From the NCBI RefSeq assembly GCF_009870125.1, contig NC_046679.1:6138001-6202000 (forward strand): a stretch of 64,000 bases of DNA, given 5' to 3'. Under the pieces are notes generated by a model, which did no database searches, was not told where the DNA came from, and saw only the letters and a program-made list of their open reading frames with translations. The position numbers and the translations under genes were made by a program. The stretch is from Drosophila pseudoobscura. Taxonomy: Eukaryota; Arthropoda; Insecta; Diptera; Drosophilidae. This document shows, piece after piece, positions 1 to 13,813 of the stretch (positions are counted from its first letter, which is position 1; each line of letters opens with the position of its first letter).

Positions 1-1193
1 CGCCATTTGGTTGGAGTTAGTATTACAAGATTATGCGGGTAATTGGCGGCATGCGATGCCATCTCATGTGCCTATACCCACCCATACAGACGCACCTTCT
101 GCCCGCTGCCCGCTGTCCCCTGTCCACTCGCTCTGCCTCTCCTAAACGTTCACGCTTTGCATATGCCTTGCCTTGCCCTACCTATGGGTATGGCTGGAGG
201 GGATAGTTTGGTCGCTCGGTCGGCAGAAGAGATGGCTTTTGTTCACGTCATGTCTGAATTTGAGTGTTTCATGAACACTAAACACGAAGGTGTATCTGTG
301 TGAGAGAACGCGTGTATCTGTGCACGTGTGTATGTATCTGTGTGCGCCTGTGCTCATGTTTATGCGTAGCCTCATTGTGGCTGCTATTGGGATGTTGTAG
401 TCCGTTGAAATTGCAATTGCTTCATATGCTAATTTTAGCCTTAAACCTTTTAATTAGCGACTATGACCGAGATTAGCAAAAACTTGTCCATTTATCAATC
501 AGAATCTCTCTGTACATGGGGCACACTTAGCACGTACACGTGTGTGTGTGTGGGATGGACTGCAGCAGCTGCCCCCAAGAGTTATCCAATGCCTTGCAAT
601 TTGCCAACGCTTCGATGGACTCTAATTTCAATTGGCTTCTGTGTTCACTTGATCTGCGGTTCAAGACCAAATCATCGTCAGGTGACCCAGTAACCGAGCA
701 TACACTCGTATATCTACACGCTCGTATTGTATATTCGATTGCGGCATCGGGTTTTGCGAAAGGTAAACGAACGAATCGTGAATCAATCAATTGATCAATC
801 TATAAATCAACTCAACAAAGCGAATCCGAAACGGGAGAGTACAGATCAGTTGCAGTTGCGGTTGGTGTCTGACCTGGGGTTATCGACATCAGAACGATGG
901 TCCCCGAGAGCCTGTGCAGGCTTTTAAAAGCAAAGAACTCTGATTCTTGAAGAATCCCCCCCGCTCAACTGTCTACTTTCGTTTATACGTTTTCGCATTT
1001 CCGCAACATAAGGTTGGAGAAACACGTTTCCACACCGAATGCAACTCATCGTGATGCATTTGAAGAGTTTTTGCTTTTCCTATTAGACAAACCGGTTGGA
1101 CGCGCACTTCATCAGAGAGACAGGCCAGAGCTTTTAGCCACAGCCAGCTTGAACTTGAGTTTGGCAGATGCCGAAAGAAGGCAGCCCGGAAAA

Positions 1194-1284
1194 CACACGC
1201 ACTCACACTGGCACTCACGCTGGCACTCGCACTGGCACTCACACTGACACTCACACTGGCATTCACACTGGCACTCACACTGGT
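1194..1284. repeat. 12-bp minisatellite
   Basis: About seven imperfect copies of a 12-bp unit close to CACTCACACTGG, with internal 6-bp periodicity. It produces spurious Ser/Ala/Val-repeat and Thr/His-repeat open frames on the two strands. Confidence 0.85.
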
Positions 1285-3798
1285 GGAAGAAGGGTAGTCG
1301 AATTTCTGGGCTGCAATCTCGGATTCCGAGAACACTTCACCTCCAAATGAATTGAGATATTATGGAACGTTACCGGTGTCTGTCGCTGTCGGTGGGGAAC
1401 TGATTTCAGCTCGGAATCGGAAAACGGTTTGGCGTTCTGGAGAGGCTGCAGTCGTTGCTGGTGGGGCATCTGCCTGTTATCGCCTCGGGGTTGGTTTGCA
1501 CGGAGTGTCTGCTGTTTTATGGCTGGGGCTGGGGTTGGCTGGTGGTGTTACTCTGGCCACTGCTACCGCGTACTACCGCTTGCTGCTCAATTGTCAAGCC
1601 ATTGTGAGTAATGGGACTGATTAAATGGCATCTGCTTTGCGAAATGTAAAGACTCACCTGTCGGCTGGATTGGGTTTAATTGCTTAGTTGTGACTGATAT
1701 TCCGAAGTAGTCTAGAACGGGAATCGAACGAGAACTTTGAGTTGCCAAAGTGTGTGATTCATTTGAATCGATTGAATGGCGTTACAGCATCGACAATGTA
1801 ATGTATTGAACACAAAAGTGATATTGACAACTCCATCTGGCACTCGAGCAATATTATTAATTTAAATCCCCGCTAAGAGATCATTAATCAATGGAGTTGG
1901 CTTTGTCTACGCTCATGCTCATGTTGGCCAACACCAGCTAACGTGTGTGTTCCATTCACGTTATGGCTTGTTGGCTGACAGGAACATTTCAATTACATTT
2001 TATTGGCGGGGACCACACCTGAGTACGCTCCACTCCATTGTCAATCATGTTATTCAGCGCTGGCTCTGCCAAAGCGGCCAAAGGCTGTTTGTCTAACAAA
2101 TTGAATAAATTCTATTTCTATGCGAGTGTGCTCTTTATTGGTTGATTTAATAATTTAGCACACTCGGATTTTTCCCATGTCAATGGTTAATTAATTAGGG
2201 CAGACAGCAGCAGGCGCTGCTCCACTCCACAGACGGGCGCCATGTGCAAATATTTGCCATGGCTAGAGGGGGGGGATAGCCAATTCTACTTGTATATTTA
2301 AATTCTTTGCTCTCCTCTCAATGAATATTCATTGGGCCCATGAATGCATGGGCTGTGTGCCAAATAGTTTATTTCTTAATTGCATTACCTTCCCATCGAA
2401 TCGATTAATCTTGCATACACATTTTCCGCGTTTCCATTTCACAAATGCACTTCCACACAGCACTTGCGGCCTCATTTATTAGCCTAATTATTTTTGCAAA
2501 CACAACCGTCAGCCACCGTTTTGAGTGAAACCGAAAGCCAGCAAATACCGAACCCGAACCCGAAACCGAAACCGATCCTGAGCGGGGGAGTCGAGGCATT
2601 TTATTAACCATCGAGAGGAAAATGCCAAAAAAAAGAGGGAAACCGCCGTGGCGGCCATAAATTTTGTACTATCGATCATTGTCAGGCTGTGAGATAATTT
2701 GCAATAAATCTGTGCGGCATTTTAGAATCAACGCTCGGGCAGGAGGGGATAAAAGCAAGTGGGGACAAGATTGGACAGTGGAGCAGATAGGCAGGGCAGC
2801 CACCACCGAGCCGCTCGGAAACTGCATTAAAGCGACCACAGCACCACACAACATAAATTAGGATAATTACAATTGCACCCACAAGTGCCATTCGAGAGCT
2901 CTGGCTGTGTCTCTGGGTCTGTCTCTGTCTCTGTCTGGCTGTTCGTTGCCGCGGGGACGGCAAGAATTTCGATTGCATAAACAGCAAAAACCAACAACCA
3001 CAACAGCGACACCAGGGGCCACAGCAGCGGCAATACTCGTACTCAGACCATTGCAAATCGTCCGCAACGGGCGCTCCAATGGAAGTGAAAATGAAAATAT
3101 ACAGATCCAATATCCAAATGGCTCGTATTTGAAAATTAGCCAAAAAGGAATTACAAACAGTGCCAATTCCAACAAAAACAAACACGATGGAAAAGATTGA
3201 ACCTTGGGACAACGAAGCTTTTGATACCCTGGCAAACGTGGGGACAATTTGCAGCAATAAAGAAATCTTTAGTATAGAAATCTGAGTTTTATTGATACAA
3301 AAGAAAGACAGGAAAAGTATTACTGCCCACCGAAATGGCCAAGACCAATGCGAGAGGGTGCCAAGCGGAATGCTGGCCGCAAAATGTACAATTAGGAGTC
3401 TCTAAAAATGGCCGCAAAACATTTGGCAACTCCTTTGCCTGGCCGGGACTCAGACCGAATCCGAATCCGAGCCCGAAGCCAAACTCAGAGACCCAGACAT
3501 GGTCAGCTTCATGTTTGGCCGAAATTAGTTGGCCAAGCGCTGATTTTTCGTGGGCAGCGGGGGCAGGCAGCGGTGCGTATTATGAGCACCGTTCCTGCTG
3601 CAAAACAAAATCAATTAAAACGAATCGCTGAAGCAAAGTTCCAGCCGCCGCTGCGAGTGGCTCATTCATCCGTGACTTTGCACTTTTGCCGGCGTCGGAA
3701 TCGGCGCCACAATTGCACTGCCTTGGCGGTGGCTTACTGTGGTTTTGGCCACTGGCTGGCTGACCGGCTGAACGGCCACCCGCCTGCCTCTGTGGAGT

Positions 3799-3816
3799 TG
3801 CGCATGCGCATGCGCA
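3799..3816. repeat. 18-bp perfect alternating palindrome
   Basis: TGCGCATGCGCATGCGCA is its own reverse complement and alternates pyrimidine and purine at every step. Flanking CCTCTG (3787-3792) and CAGAGG (3815-3820) are also inverted, so it could extrude as a hairpin or adopt Z-DNA. Confidence 0.8.
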
Positions 3817-6800
3817 GAGGTGTTGCCTGTTGCCTGGTGGTGCCGTCTGGCATTTGATATGCTTTATATTGTTTTGCATGCCGACTGCAAGCAGCGGCTT
3901 ACTGTCTGTCTATCTGTCGCTGGTTTAATTGCAACAGGCTTGGGAAATTGATATGGAAAATGGATCGGTTAACTAATTTGGAGCTTAAGAGAAATACTTA
4001 GTTAAGGACTTGCACCCAATTAAAGTTAGTTATTGCATGGCCAGTACATTCCCAGATAGCATTTGGTAATTACCGGGGGTAGTGGAACCAGTGCCGGGGT
4101 TAAAGATTTGCTTTGAATTCGCAGATTTCCATTCCAAAGTCAATCGAGTCCGAGGCTGTCTATTCAGGTCCACGCATGTTCGATGCTCACGCAACTCGAC
4201 ATTGAATGGGGGGAGCCCTGGCATTGACTTTCGACTGCCGTCGTTCAGCAGTTCCCGTTTATCGAGAAACTGCACAGCGACTGGTTTGGCTTTTGGCTGT
4301 CCCTGAGATTGCGTACACGCAATGTGTGCCCGACCACGCAGGCGCCCGTCGAGCCGGGTAATTGATGTGGTCGCCCGTTGCCTACAATTTGCCACACTTG
4401 TCACTAATGTGGCTAACATGTTGCAATGCGGGCCAATGCTGTCAATGCAACTCATGGAGTCAATTCATTTCAATTTAATTCCATTTCATTTGCTTGGATT
4501 GCACTTGTAGTACAATTTTTTCCGACAGACTTTCACACTTTGTGTGCCAACTTTTATATTGTGATTGTGCTAATCGATTGTTGCTGCAGATTATGCAAAT
4601 CGATTAGGGCAATTAGTCAGCCGCAACTTGAGCAAACTTTTTAATGGGTTGAGAGGATGCCAGCAATTATAAGGGATATGCCAGGAGGGCATAGAAGAAC
4701 TTCATTTCCTAGAAGTGGTGCAAGTTTTTCCGAGCGAGGCCATGAAGTGGAAACGCAATTAGTAGCTGCCTTAAGCGATAAGATGAAAGAGTCCTGCTGC
4801 TTCTCGGCAAACTCATGGAATTCTGCGGTTTTTCTTGTTAGCTGACACGCTTTTTGTGACTCACTTTTGTTTCTTGCCCTGGACCAGGCCCTGGCCCTGG
4901 CCCTGGGTCTCGACTTGCACTCTCCTTCACGCGCTAGCCTAATTAGTTTTTAATCCCTTTCAATGGCACTAACCTGGCTTCGGGTTGCCTCCAACTCCAA
5001 CCCGCAACACGGGCCCAGCCAATTTGCTGCAACTCGTGCAAATGTCAGCTTAGTCCCTGCCGGATCAGAATTTCCCCGGGTCACCTTTTCCCTGGCTAAT
5101 TAACCTTGAAACCGACCGACCCGATCAATCAATTGAAAAGTTTCTTTCTTCTGACACCAAATGTGACCTTTGTTACTTTGCTGCCTGTTCGGTTGACAGA
5201 CTCCAAGCCCAACCCACCTCCGTTGAAGGCATTGCGTGGATTTGAAAGTGAGAAGGTTTCTCTGGCTGTCAAACGTGCGATTTGACAGATGGATAAGAGT
5301 TTGGTAGCTTGGAACTGGGAAAGGTACAGGGCCTGCTGACACATTGTAGCCCCCATTCTGTTTTTGTTCCGTAATCGAAACCGAAATCGAGATAATGCCA
5401 AGGGTCATTTGACTATCATTTCGGGCCGTGCGTCTGTGGGCGGCTCAGGCGTGACCTTCATAAGTGGTTCATGAATAATGGAGGCGACAGAAATGGCGCC
5501 CACTACAATATGCATGACAATGATGGACCGAATTAGGGCCTGGCAAATGGATACGTGAGCATCCATTGTGTTTGTGATACATACGAGTAGCGGGGAAGAT
5601 GGGATCTGTTTGAAATACGACGATTAAAGATTAATCTTTGGCAGGCGCCTCCTTGGCTCCTGTCATATTCGGGAGTTTCGCACCAAGCTCTAAGCCTACT
5701 CTGATGTGTGAGCATGAAATTGTTATGCATAAGACAAAGGAGTCATAAATTATGGTTGTCTTACAACTCACTCACCTCCGGCTTTAAGTGATTGCATTTT
5801 CAGCTTTAAGTTTCTTTCGTTTGTCAAAGTAAGAGCTCTTTATGACTTTTTAGGAGAGCGAAACGAGTATCTCAAGATGTATGGTTGCTCTAGGATATCT
5901 TTCGACTAAAGGACACCTGCTAAAAATTTTGATATTTTTTCTGGGCTTATCTGTGGCCTTCAATTAAGCAAAAGGACACGGTGAGAATGCAATATTATGT
6001 TTCTAACAAATTTAGGTCTTATTTATTTTCCATATCGCTTTTTTCTGGGACTACTTCTAGGACTACTTTCTTGTATCTTGCTGCCACAAAACAGGCTCCT
6101 CGGATACACGATATACCCTGGAACTCACGGAGTACTGGGCAGAAAAAACCGTAACGTATTCTCTAAGGTTTTATGGTGCTCTGCTCACATTTAATGCCAC
6201 GTTACGCTCCAGCATCCTCGCTGCCGTTCTCCAGCGGCGAACAGCGGCCAACAGTTGTTTACTCTGTTGGCCAACTTTATTTGCTCTCGGCTGACACCGC
6301 ACGTAGCGCCACCAGACCAGGCCAGGCCAGGCCCGGCAGTCGTCTACGTGAAGTCGTACTGGTACTCGATGGCTGTGTTGGGTGGTCAGTTTTTGGAGTT
6401 TTAAGGCCTTTTTTATGCATGTGGGTTAGCTTTAGATTTTCATGTTTCGTTTTTTTTTTTCGAGGCAGAATAGCGGACGCGCCTCCATTCGCTTGTGCGC
6501 ACTTTATGGCCATGGGCATGGGCATAGGGGGGGTGGGGAGAGGGTGCCAGGAACGCTGCGGAATGCGGCAGCGGTGTGTCAGCTTTGGGGCATGTGGCAG
6601 GGCGATGACTGTCGTGCGGCGGATTTGCGTTGTTAGCGAATGAAAATATCAAATTGGTTGGGCCGGAGGTGGAGCCCCCAAACTTTGCCCGTGTCCGCTT
6701 CCTATTTCTGGCTGGGGCATTCGTGATTGTGTGACATTCTGTGGCAGGACACGTGTGTGTCAACTGTGGGGGGAGGTGGGGTGTGTGATGCGTGGGAGCG

Positions 6801-9800
6801 GCTGTTGGACAGTAGCGGCAGCCTGGCAGCCTGGCTGCCTGGCAGCCCCTGTGGCAGCTGGTGAACCAGCAACTTGCTTGCTGCTGGCCCAGATGTTGCA
6901 AGTGAACCAAAACTCGTTTATGGCGTGCCGAATTTCCCAAAGTTGGATGCCCGCAACGGATTTTGACCAGTTTTCCAACTGGGCCATTATAATCCAAGCC
7001 CGATGGTGATATAGATTTGCCTGAGAACGAACCCACCCACGCCGACCATCTTGGAATGGGCGCTGGGGAGCGGCATCCCAGGCCTGGCTGATTGCCATCG
7101 ATTCGTATTCGGCCAGCCCGTTTCCAATCAATCATTTGCCATTTGCACAGCGATCTCAGAAATTTGCAATTTAATTTTCTGCTGGCAACGCCCGCAGATC
7201 TGCTCGAGCTCTGGCCCTGACTATGGGATAACATAACCTTACGGTACCAGCATTCTGCCAATTAGTTCGTCATGGCTATGTGACAAATGCAGGCGCAGAT
7301 ACAGCCGCCCCCGGTGGCCACCGGTGGCCCCCTTGGCCCCGTTCATTCGCCAGCTACACCCTAATGATACGGTGGCAAGCTGTTGGCCCCTCGCGTCTTG
7401 GCCATAATTTTCGTAATTCCACGTTAGGGTGGCCCCTGTTGATTGAATTCAATTGTTGGCCACTCAACGCGATCAGAGCGAGAGCGCAGGAGCTCCTGCT
7501 CCAGCCGAAGCCCAATCGAACAGACCATAGACTCTGCCCCCCGCGCGATCGTGTACCTATAACTGCTTGATTATGGTTAGTGATTCAATCAGATTCGATC
7601 CAATCCGAGTTGGTTTGCTTGCTGCAGCTTGCTTTACATTTTATCTGTGGCAATAATTGAAGGCAATTAAATTCATAAATTTTAATGATTTATTTGAGCT
7701 CTGCGCTCTTAGCAGATCGGAATTAATTCTTGGATAGCGCCTTAGTACAGGGTGTTCTACCACTCCAGTTGGCGGATATTGCTATGCACCGCCTTTCCCC
7801 ACCCAGTATCTATGAAATACTTGCATCTCGCACCATAAACTCATTTGTCTAATGGCCAACAACTGGCCGGGCAATTAGAATTTTTTAATTTACCACAAAT
7901 ATTCGAAGCAACAGTTTGTGTAAGAACAAAAAGCCTCGCAAAAAAGAAGAATAATAATTCAATTGCGATTGCGATTGCCTTCTATTGGGCATTGGAAGGG
8001 CGGAACAGGGGTATGGAAGTTGCACCCTCTAGCGCGCTGCTGATTGCATCCGCTTGGCCAAAAGTCTGTCAACGCTTCACTGCACCGCTGGGCAAAGCAG
8101 GGCACGCCGCCCGAATGGCCAGCAGTCGTACGTGGCAGGCAGTCGGGCCAATTGTCTGAAGAATTTCAATGCCATTGCAGTACAATGGGATGAAGGGCCC
8201 AAACGGTGGATACAATTTGCAACTTAGATTGAGAAGAACGAACAGCCCACCATTAGACACATCCATTTACACCCCTTGTAAAATGTATCTTTATATCCCA
8301 TATTCATGGATATTGTTTCTAATGTTACCTTCAGATTGAGACAAACAATCTAGCTTTCAATGTCATTCTATTTCCATTCCATTACCACTGTCTACTTGGC
8401 CAATAAACTAAGAATGCAAGTGGATAAGTGTTTGAAGTGTTGCTCTGTGCCCACCCACTGTGCGGTGTTGGTTCGGTGATGCGTGGCCAGGTTAGAAGGC
8501 AGCTGACGATGGTCTGGTGTTGCCATGCTAATGCCGATTGCAACTGTGATTGGCCAAGCAGCGAGTGGCTGGCTGGCCGGTTGCGTCATGTGGTGCAGGA
8601 TTTTATTGTCTATCTGCAGAATTTTAATACTAATTACATTTAATTGGAGTCGCTAAGAGCAACAGACCACGCTTCATTTGCCTAATGGAAGCCACCCTGC
8701 CGCCCTGCCACCCAGCCACTCTGCTGGCAGTGTCATATTAATTATGTTGTTTAACAGCGAGTGCAATTAATTGAACATGATTTACCCGTGTAGTGTGTAG
8801 TGTGTATCAATGTGCAAGCGGAAGGAAAAGAAAAACTATTCCGCACTTGACACCTGCCTACAGCTGTTGATTCGAAGCAGATGCAAATGTGTTCCAGCCC
8901 GAGCCCGAGATTGCAAATAACAGTAATTAAGCAAATAGTACTGAAACCGACCAGGCATTTATCGAATATATTTATTCGGTTCGGCATTCTGCTCTCTTAA
9001 TTTGCATATGCCGCTCGTACTCGTATGGAGAACCGATCAAAATCAACAAGTAACCACTTGGCTATGCCAAACCAACAAAGGCCGACAAATTCTGGCCAGC
9101 CTACGCCCACTCCGGAGACAATGGCTGTACCGTTTGTTCCCTTACGATTCGGGGATACAGACAGACTTTCAGACACTCAGACATCATTCTGGGAAGGCTC
9201 CAAAACGGACAGATAAATACTCGTATTGTTTGTTTTTTTTCTGCTGAAAGACAGTTTGGCACTAGAACGTGCTGTATAAGCAATGAAAAGGCTAAAGTAC
9301 TGAGCACTTTCTAGGAATTTCCGATTGTTGTTTAAGTCAACGTTGCGTATGCGTGATATAAATAAATAATGCAAGGAAAAAGCACAAAAAATCAAAGCCC
9401 TAGGAAGGATGTTTTCTAGGAATAGCAAAAATAAATAAAAGCATTAAATATAGAGTGTTTCAGTGGAAATGTAATTCCTGCTAAAAACAAGTACATCCCA
9501 AACCTATTCGAACTGTTCAATTTGAAATACATTTAGATAAATTGATTCTGATGGCATAATACATGTTATTACAAAGTAATTAGTTAATTTTCGCATAGAT
9601 TCGGATCGGATCGGTGTTCATACGACTCGCACCGAAGAGTGTAGCGCAGACATGAAAAACCGTAATTACGGCTCGCAAATGGAGCTGGAAAGGTGGGCCA
9701 TACGTATCGGCATATCCACAAATGTGTGGATTGCACTTGAGAGCCAGTAAGCGTAAGCGTTAGCCAGCCCACTGCTGTCGACGGCTCTGCGGTGAGATGT

Positions 9801-9908
9801 ATGGGAAAAACTAATAAAACGACACACAAAACTGGCACCGGGAATATAATTTATTATGTTGCGCATGCCGTAAAAATGTCAAACACGCCCCAAAATGATC
9901 GCCCGCCC

Positions 9909-9931
9909 CTACACACACACATACACACACG
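9909..9931. repeat. CA microsatellite
   Basis: An interrupted run of CA dinucleotides in intergenic sequence. Confidence 0.7.
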
Positions 9932-11140
9932 AGCACCCGTATAGACCCCAAGCCGAGGGGGAGAGTAGAGTTCAAAAGAGCAGTTTGCATTTGGTTTATT
10001 CAAATTAAATTGGCGGCAGGCGAAGCAAAACAAATTAAGTTGCCGATATGAATGCGAGCACTGTGTGGTGAAGTGTGCCACAGTGCCACAGTGCCACATG
10101 CAACAAACACTAGTGCGCCCACCGATGATGGCGGCGCTTATCGAATGCAAATAATCGAACCCAGTCGGAGTGTGCACTCATTACGGGTCGCTGTGGTGTG
10201 TCTGTGGGGCAAGCAAAACCATAAATGATTGTCTGTGTGTGAGTGCACCATCAAGATTGGAGAACTGCAAAGAAATGCTGCAACATGTGGCAACAGCAAC
10301 AGCAACAACAGCAGACCATAGACAGCGTCTGCAGCAGCACTGGCCAATACCATTTTCCCCGTCTTTTGTTTTCCGCTGGCTTCTCTTGGGCCGTGCTCTT
10401 GTTTTATTTTTAATTTGCAAACTTTTCGTTTCGTTTCGTTTTCGTTTTCCGATGCAGTTCAATGATTAAAGAGGCAAACGCCCAGAAATTGTCTGGCCAT
10501 TTTCGGATATTTTTTCGATATTTTCTGCTCACTTTTGCAGCTCACATTTCGTTATGGCCCCCGTTGGCATGTTGTAAGCTGGTCATAAGAATTTTTTAAT
10601 TTGAGCGCCCGGGCAGGTCTTGGGCGGGGCGAAACTATCTGCTCTGCTGGGCAGTTTTTATGTATTTTTTTTTGGAAAGGCAATGCCCTGATAAGATCGA
10701 GCGCTGCCAGCCTAATCCCGTGCCCAAATAATGATTGCTAATTGCTCGGTGCGCGGAAGCTCAGCCACAGCTCAAAAATGAAATGTTTGAGCCAGGGCGA
10801 AGCCGGTAATTAAAATTGGTAACCAAGCACACGCACACCCATGAAAATCGGAAGCCAATTTGGTCGAAAGCAAGGTCACGGCAGGCGACAAACGCAGCCA
10901 CCGAGGAAACGCAGCCACGCCGCCGATCGTGTCTCTCTCTGAAAATGTTGCCCATGCACAATGGTGGCAACATGTTGCCGCCTTTCTGCGCCTCGATTGA
11001 TACACATTCTGCGGCTGCGCGGCAGCGGCTGGGGCTTCGGCTTTGGACTAGACTTCGGCTTTGGCTACAAACCCGCTTCGAGCCTCGATTAACGTTGTAA
11101 TTCGATTACTCTTTTGCCGCATTGTTCTGCTCGGCTCTCA

Positions 11141-11178
11141 TTGTCTTTGTTGTCTTTGCTGTCTTTGCTGTCTTTGGT
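11141..11178. repeat. 9-bp tandem repeat upstream of the cuticle gene promoter
   Basis: About four copies of a 9-bp unit close to TGTCTTTGC, ending roughly 75 bp before the TATA box of the cuticle protein gene. It may be promoter-proximal regulatory sequence or a simple repeat. Confidence 0.65.
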
Positions 11179-11252
11179 GTTGCTGTTGTTGCATTCGCAT
11201 TCGCCGGCTCTGTCTCGGCCACAGTCTTGGTTTCGGCTGCAATCTCTGGCGG

Positions 11253-11259
11253 TATATAT
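11253..11259 (+). promoter_or_regulatory. TATA box of the cuticle protein gene
   Basis: TATATAT lies about 28-33 bp before initiator-like sequence (TCAGCA, then CACAGTTC) near 11279-11289. That gives a 5' UTR of about 165-170 nt before the ATG. TATA-driven promoters are usual for cuticle genes with sharp developmental timing. Confidence 0.65.
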
Positions 11260-11450
11260 TAGAGCCGCCAGCCAGCAGTCAGCACAGTTCGTTAACAGTC
11301 CTAGTCGTGGTTCTAGGAGGTTCAACCAGCGTCCAGCGACCAAGTGCTTTTTGTGTCGTGTCGTGTGTATCCCAAGTGTATCCCTCTCACCCAACGCTCC
11401 TTCCTTTCGAAGCTCAACTTTGTGATTAGCTCTCTGTGAAACCCTCGAAA

Positions 11451-13599
11451 ATGAAGCCATTTGTAAGTACCCACACGCCAAGCCATGAAAAGGATAAATT
11501 CGTGCCAAGGATGTTGCAAAGAGTAGCACTGAATAGGATGTGTGTTCCTCTGGTTCAAACAGACAGAGTCTGTGGTCTCTAAAGTACACTTTAGAAGTCT
11601 AGAAGGGTGGGTCTTTCTACGTTTAAAACCGAAACGAAGTGAAAAATGTTTAAATACCAGAAGTCCATTCAAAGCATGTGAAGCCTTCGCTGTGGTAAAT
11701 AGTGTTTCATTTCTGTTAATTCCCTTTCAATCATTGGTCTAAGCTCTGGACTCTACATTCAATCAAATGCCACCTGAGCTCCCATTCGGTATTTATCCTT
11801 CAACCCATCCGAGAGTCAATTACCCCGACCATGCCAGGCAATTCCGTGCATGTCAGACAGACACACAGAAATCCGTCAGATGCCATCAAATGCTGCAAAA
11901 TCCCGCTGATAAGCCGTTGACATGTTGCATGTCGGACAGTTTAGCCATCCCCAGCCCCACCCCTCCAAGACGAAACAAATCGAGTGTGCCGCTCACCTGC
12001 TGACACATAATACATAATCGACCCGCATGCCGCCTGCCGCCTGCCGTATGAGGTAACATCTACGAATTGGCTGAAACAGTATCTCGGAATCAAATCAAAC
12101 GGTTGCGCTTGATAGCTCCCGACAGCGGGGAGAGTGAAAGGGGGGAAAGCCAAGAGATGGGCGTGTGTGGGGCTGGGATGGGCAGTCGAGAAGAAAGCGA
12201 GAGTGGAAAAGCGTTGGCGCAGGCGCAAGAAAAGCGCAAACATGCAATTATGTAGGTTAGCAGAGCAACAGCTGGAAAAGAGAGCTCTGACACTTGGGCA
12301 GGGGAGCAGGGGTGCAGGGGTGCAGGGGGTGGGAGAGTGGGGATCTAGAGTAATTATTGTCGCGCCAGGTGGCGATTGTTACGTATTAGCCACAGATCAA
12401 TCATTAGCCATGACATAACAACATTTCTCACTGCTCTCACGTCTCAACAGTTGATTGCCGCCGCTCTGCTCGTCTCGACGGTGTCCGCCTCGTGGCACGG
12501 AGCTGTCTCCACACAGTACCAGCACCTGGATCCCCATAGCCATACCTACTCCTACGGCTACGCCGATCCCAACTCACAGAAGCACGAGACGCGCGGCCAC
12601 GATGGCACCACCCGAGGCTCATACTCCTACGTGGATGGACACGGTCATGTTCAGTCCGTCTCCTACACCGCGGATCCCCATCACGGCTTCAATGCCGTTG
12701 GCACCAACCTCCCCCAGGCCCCCCATGCCGCTCCCGTCTACGCTGCCCACTCCGCTCCCGTCTACGCTGCCGGCCACGCCCACTCCTACGCCCATGGCAT
12801 CCACATCCCTGTCCTGACGCACGGAGGCGTTCCCGTCGACACTCCTGAGGTCCAGCACGCCAAGGCCGCTCATGCAGCTGCTCACGCAGCGGCTGCCCAC
12901 AATGCCGGAGCAGGCCATCATCTGTACAAGCGTTCGATCTACGGTGGAGGCTGGTCCTACGGAGCACCTGCCCATGTCCCACTCACCCACGGTGGAGTGC
13001 CCGTCGATACTCCCGATGTCCAGGCAGCCAAGGCTGAGCACTATGCGGCCCACGCCAAGGCTCTGGGTCAGGTGGCCCATGCCCATGGCGCTCCCGTCGA
13101 GACTCCTGAGGTTCAGCACGCCAAGGCAGCTCACTTTGCCGCCCATGCAGCCGCCCGCTCCGGCCATGTCGGTGCTCCTATCGCGCATGGCAACTACCAC
13201 GTCCCCGTGATCCACAACGGAGTGCCCGTCGACACACCTGAAGTCCAGCATGCCAAGGCCGCCCACTACGCTGCCCTTTCGCAGGCCTCCGCCCACGGCA
13301 GCAGCGGCCACAGCTCCTGGGACGACGGACGCTATGACGGTCGCTGGGAGTCCAGCCACAACAGCCACAACGCCTACGCCAGCGGCTACGCGCACAACGG
13401 TCCCATCCACATCCCAGTGATCCACAACGGTGTGCCCGTGGAGCCCGCAGAGGTGCAGCATGCCCGTGCCGCTCATCTGAACGCCGTGGCTGCCGCCAGT
13501 CATGGCGGTTCCGGTGCCCATGGAGGCTACTACGGCGGAGGTGCAGGTGGTGCCCACGAGGATGATGGCCAGTACCACGCGCACTACGACCACTACTAA
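11451..13599 (+). CDS. Cpr92F: Cuticle protein with Rebers-Riddiford domain, Cpr92F-like (two coding exons)
   Basis: Structural cuticle protein, secreted by epidermis and expected to bind chitin. Coding exons are 11451-11462 (MKPF) and 12451-13599. The donor is TTT|GTAAGT, the acceptor is CTCAACAG|TTG, and the frame is kept, giving 386 residues. Residues 1-17 form a signal peptide, probably cut before SWHG. Residues 35-92 are the R&R chitin-binding consensus, with GSYSYVD and SYTADPHHGFNAVGTNLP, closer to RR-1 than RR-2. The rest is His/Ala-rich and carries five copies of the PVDTPEVQHAKAAH type motif, starting near residues 131, 187, 218, 262 and 332, which matches the 18-residue repeat known from insect cuticle proteins. 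A short first coding exon that stops inside the signal peptide is the classic cuticle-gene structure. The gene name rests on memory of the D. melanogaster protein and on proximity to Oamb, so it is less certain than the family. Confidence 0.9.
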
Positions 13600-13813
13600 G
13601 CCGGAGACCGATGTATTCCGGTGTATTCGTGCCAGCGACAATGACGAACATCTTCTCTATACATTCTGCCTGACATCCTTCGTTTCACTCTAACCGACTA
13701 CCGAAGCCAGCTAGCTATATGTAACTGTCACCCTCCAGCAGCTCTCCAATCTATCTTTGTATCCTTACTATGTGTATCTTTCACTATCCTACACACACAC
13801 ACATACGCACAAG

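Larger units (their letters stand above)
1..11220. other. Intergenic region without a supportable gene
   Basis: I see no exon-like coding sequence here. Open frames exist on both strands (the longest about 270 codons near 6.4-7.3 kb) but they show no protein family, no sensible splice structure and mostly repeat-driven composition. The stretch is AT-rich with scattered GT/CA, GA and CAG runs typical of fly intergenic DNA. It may carry enhancers for the cuticle gene to the right. A donor-like site on the minus strand at about 1660 (CAG then GTGAGT) has no convincing partner. Confidence 0.6.

Noticed and set aside
973..1335. Ser/Ala/Val-repeat open frame
   Set aside because: Produced by the 12-bp minisatellite; no start or splice context.
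2682..3257. 191-codon minus-strand frame with hydrophobic stretches
   Set aside because: The hydrophobic parts come from AT-rich and GT-rich runs; no conserved motif.
6440..7261. 273-codon minus-strand open frame
   Set aside because: No domain, signal peptide or repeat logic; Cys/His/Pro-rich mixed composition as expected from reading GC-rich non-coding sequence, and no splice or promoter context.
12619..13641. 340-codon open frame antisense to the cuticle gene
   Set aside because: Mirror of the strongly biased codons of the His/Ala-rich coding strand; the sense strand has signal peptide, R&R domain and splice sites.
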